This document shows, piece after piece, positions 32,808-34,142 of a stretch of DNA of 34,142 nucleotides; position 1 is the stretch's first letter, and each line of letters opens with the position of its first letter. A program made the translations under genes and the position numbers. Origin of the DNA: Fimenecus sp045531435. GTDB lineage: Bacteria > Bacillota > Clostridia > Oscillospirales > Acutalibacteraceae. The notes below the pieces were generated by a model. It ran no database searches. It saw only the letters and a list, made by a program, of their open reading frames with translations, and was not told the origin of the DNA. The stretch spans positions 1-34,142 of the forward strand of contig JAZSDZ010000053.1 of NCBI GenBank assembly GCA_045531435.1, given 5' to 3'.

Positions 32808-34079
32808 ATGTTTTTTGAAATCAGTGACAGAGTGAAGGATGTTTCTGCAACAGCGTTAAAAAATGCAGAAACAGTATTTGGGAAAATAGACGAAATAACT
32901 GAATATAATCAACAAAAAGTTCTTTCAGCATTTATCAGAAACCGAGTTGATGAAACAGATTTTAATACATCAACAGGTTATGGTTATGGTGATAAAGGTC
33001 GTGAAAAACTTGATGTATTGACTGCTGATATTTTTGGTGCAGAAAGTGCGATTATCCGTGCCGGTGCGTTGGCAAGTGGCACTCATACTCTTGCAGTCTG
33101 CCTTTATGGTATTCTCCGTCCTGATGATACAATGCTTTGTGTCACAGATGCACCTTATGATACTCTTCATTCAACAATCGGTCTTGGTGGCAAAAATATG
33201 GGTGACGGTACACTGGCTGATTTCGGAGTTCATTACGCTCAGATTAATTTGACAGAAGATGACAAGCTCGACTACGATGCAATTGAAGAAGCATCAAAGG
33301 ACAAGAGTGTCAGAATGGTATATATTCAGCGTTCTCGTGGATATTCACTTCGTCACACAATTTCAGTTGAAGAAATTAAGAGGGTTTGTGAAATTGTACA
33401 TAGGGTTAACAAAAGAGCAATTGTTATGGTTGATAACTGCTATGGTGAATTTACTGAAAAACTTGAACCAACTGAGGTTGGTGCTGATTTAATGGCGGGT
33501 TCACTTATTAAAAATGCAGGTGGTGGTATTGCTGCTTGTGGTGGATATATTGCAGGTCGTAAAGATTTGGTTGAGCTTTGTGGCTATAGACTTACAACTC
33601 CGGGACTTGGTACGGAAGTAGGGGCTACTCTTGGACAGAACAGAAGTGTGTTTATGGGTCTCTTCAATGCTCCTCATGTTGTTGGTGAAGCACTTAAAAC
33701 TGCAGTTTTTGCTGCATCTGTATATACAGAATTAGGGTTCAAGGTTACTCCGACCGTGGAAGAAGACCGTCACGATATTATTCAGGCAATTTGCCTTGAA
33801 AACTCAGAAAATCTTGTTGCATTCTGCCAGGGGCTTCAGAAGGGTGCTCCAGTTGATTCTTATGTAACACCTGAACCTTGGGATATGCCGGGTTATGACA
33901 ATCAGGTTATTATGTCAGCCGGTGCATTTACATCAGGTTCTTCAATTGAATTGTCTGCTGATGCTCCTCTTCGTGAGCCTTTTGCTGTCTGGATGCAAGG
34001 TGGGCTTAATTTCCATAGTGGTAAAATCGGTGTAATGCTCGCAACAGAAGAACTTTTGAAAAGAGGTCTTATAAAATGA
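32808..34079 (+). CDS. PLP-dependent enzyme of the methionine gamma-lyase/aluminium-resistance (YnbB-like) family
   Basis: The 423-residue fold-type I PLP enzyme shows STGYGYGDKGREKLDVLTAD, then ESAIIRAGALASGTHTLAVC, VMVDNCYGEFTE (cofactor Asp), and the Schiff-base lysine in MAGSLIKNAGGGIAACGGYI. This matches the family that includes B. subtilis YnbB, named both for aluminium resistance and for resemblance to methionine gamma-lyase. The actual reaction of most members is not established. The gene overlaps the next one by 4 bases (ATGA), so translation is coupled. Length is complete. Confidence 0.9.
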   Translation: MFFEISDRVKDVSATALKNAETVFGKIDEITEYNQQKVLSAFIRNRVDETDFNTSTGYGYGDKGREKLDVLTADIFGAESAIIRAGALASGTHTLAVCLYGILRPDDTMLCVTDAPYDTLHSTIGLGGKNMGDGTLADFGVHYAQINLTEDDKLDYDAIEEASKDKSVRMVYIQRSRGYSLRHTISVEEIKRVCEIVHRVNKRAIVMVDNCYGEFTEKLEPTEVGADLMAGSLIKNAGGGIAACGGYIAGRKDLVELCGYRLTTPGLGTEVGATLGQNRSVFMGLFNAPHVVGEALKTAVFAASVYTELGFKVTPTVEEDRHDIIQAICLENSENLVAFCQGLQKGAPVDSYVTPEPWDMPGYDNQVIMSAGAFTSGSSIELSADAPLREPFAVWMQGGLNFHSGKIGVMLATEELLKRGLIK

Positions 34080-34142
34080 AATTAATGCATTTAAAAAGTG
34101 GTACGGATGTTCGTGGTGTTGCAGTTGCAACTGAAAATTTCC
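34076..34142 (+). CDS. Start of a probable phosphoglucomutase/phosphomannomutase (cut by the window edge)
   Basis: Only 22 codons are visible, beginning MKLMHLKSGTDVRGVAVA. The phrase LKSGTDVRGVA resembles the N-terminus of alpha-D-phosphohexomutases (compare FGTDGVRG in relatives). The ATG overlaps the stop of the preceding gene in an ATGA junction, and AGAGG lies upstream. A sugar-phosphate mutase would also connect with galK. The fragment is too short for certainty. Confidence 0.5.
   Translation, partial: MKLMHLKSGTDVRGVAVATENF

Overview
The window is AT-rich chromosomal DNA read with the standard genetic code. Genes are tightly packed, have strong AGGAGG-type ribosome binding sites and are often separated by Rho-independent hairpins. 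This points to a low-GC Gram-positive of the class Clostridia. The gene set (mreBCD-PBP2, M42 peptidases, YnbB-like PLP enzyme, a Cys-rich clostridial protein, an HprK-like/PqqD pair, and GlnRS beside GluRS) fits a gut Ruminococcaceae/Oscillospiraceae- or Lachnospiraceae-type organism. The family assignment is inference. The content is mostly core genome. I see no phage, IS, CRISPR, tRNA or plasmid functions.

Layout. 1-2022: 3' part of a gene for a single-pass membrane protein with an acidic repeat-rich N-terminal region. 2157-2377: a stand-alone 5S rRNA gene with its own promoter and terminator. 2403-4930: a two-gene operon (GT2 polyprenyl-phosphate sugar transferase plus a multi-span, GT-C-like membrane protein) behind a perfect consensus sigma-A promoter. 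4955-9553: terminator, then mreB-mreC-mreD-PBP2 (rod shape and lateral wall synthesis). 9565-12406: rpsO and pnp, with a structured rpsO leader and a very long hairpin before pnp. 12434-13261 (-): Cys-rich protein, divergent from proB-proA-membrane protein (13335-16252). 16404-17525: prfB without the usual programmed frameshift. 17587-22518 (-): an operon read as glycerophosphodiesterase, gltX, glnS, membrane protein. 22645-25430: LysM-G5-M23 peptidase followed by an HprK-like kinase and a PqqD-domain protein. 25496-26878: MATE transporter. 26941-27900 (-): D-2-hydroxyacid dehydrogenase, divergent from a VTT-domain protein and galK (28043-30041). 30112-34142: two M42 aminopeptidases, a GNAT protein, a YnbB-like PLP enzyme and the start of a probable phosphohexomutase.

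How the genes work together. Several blocks serve the envelope: shape proteins and PBP2, the GT2/GT-C pair, the M23 hydrolase and the glycerophosphodiesterase. Others serve translation and RNA turnover (5S, S15, PNPase, RF2, GluRS, GlnRS) or peptide, amino-acid and sugar metabolism (proBA, M42 peptidases, galK). The parts most worth a second look are the HprK-like/PqqD pair with no visible precursor or cyclase, the rpsO leader and pnp hairpin, the solitary 5S gene, the repeat-rich membrane protein at the left edge, and the structured 150-bp segment before prfB.
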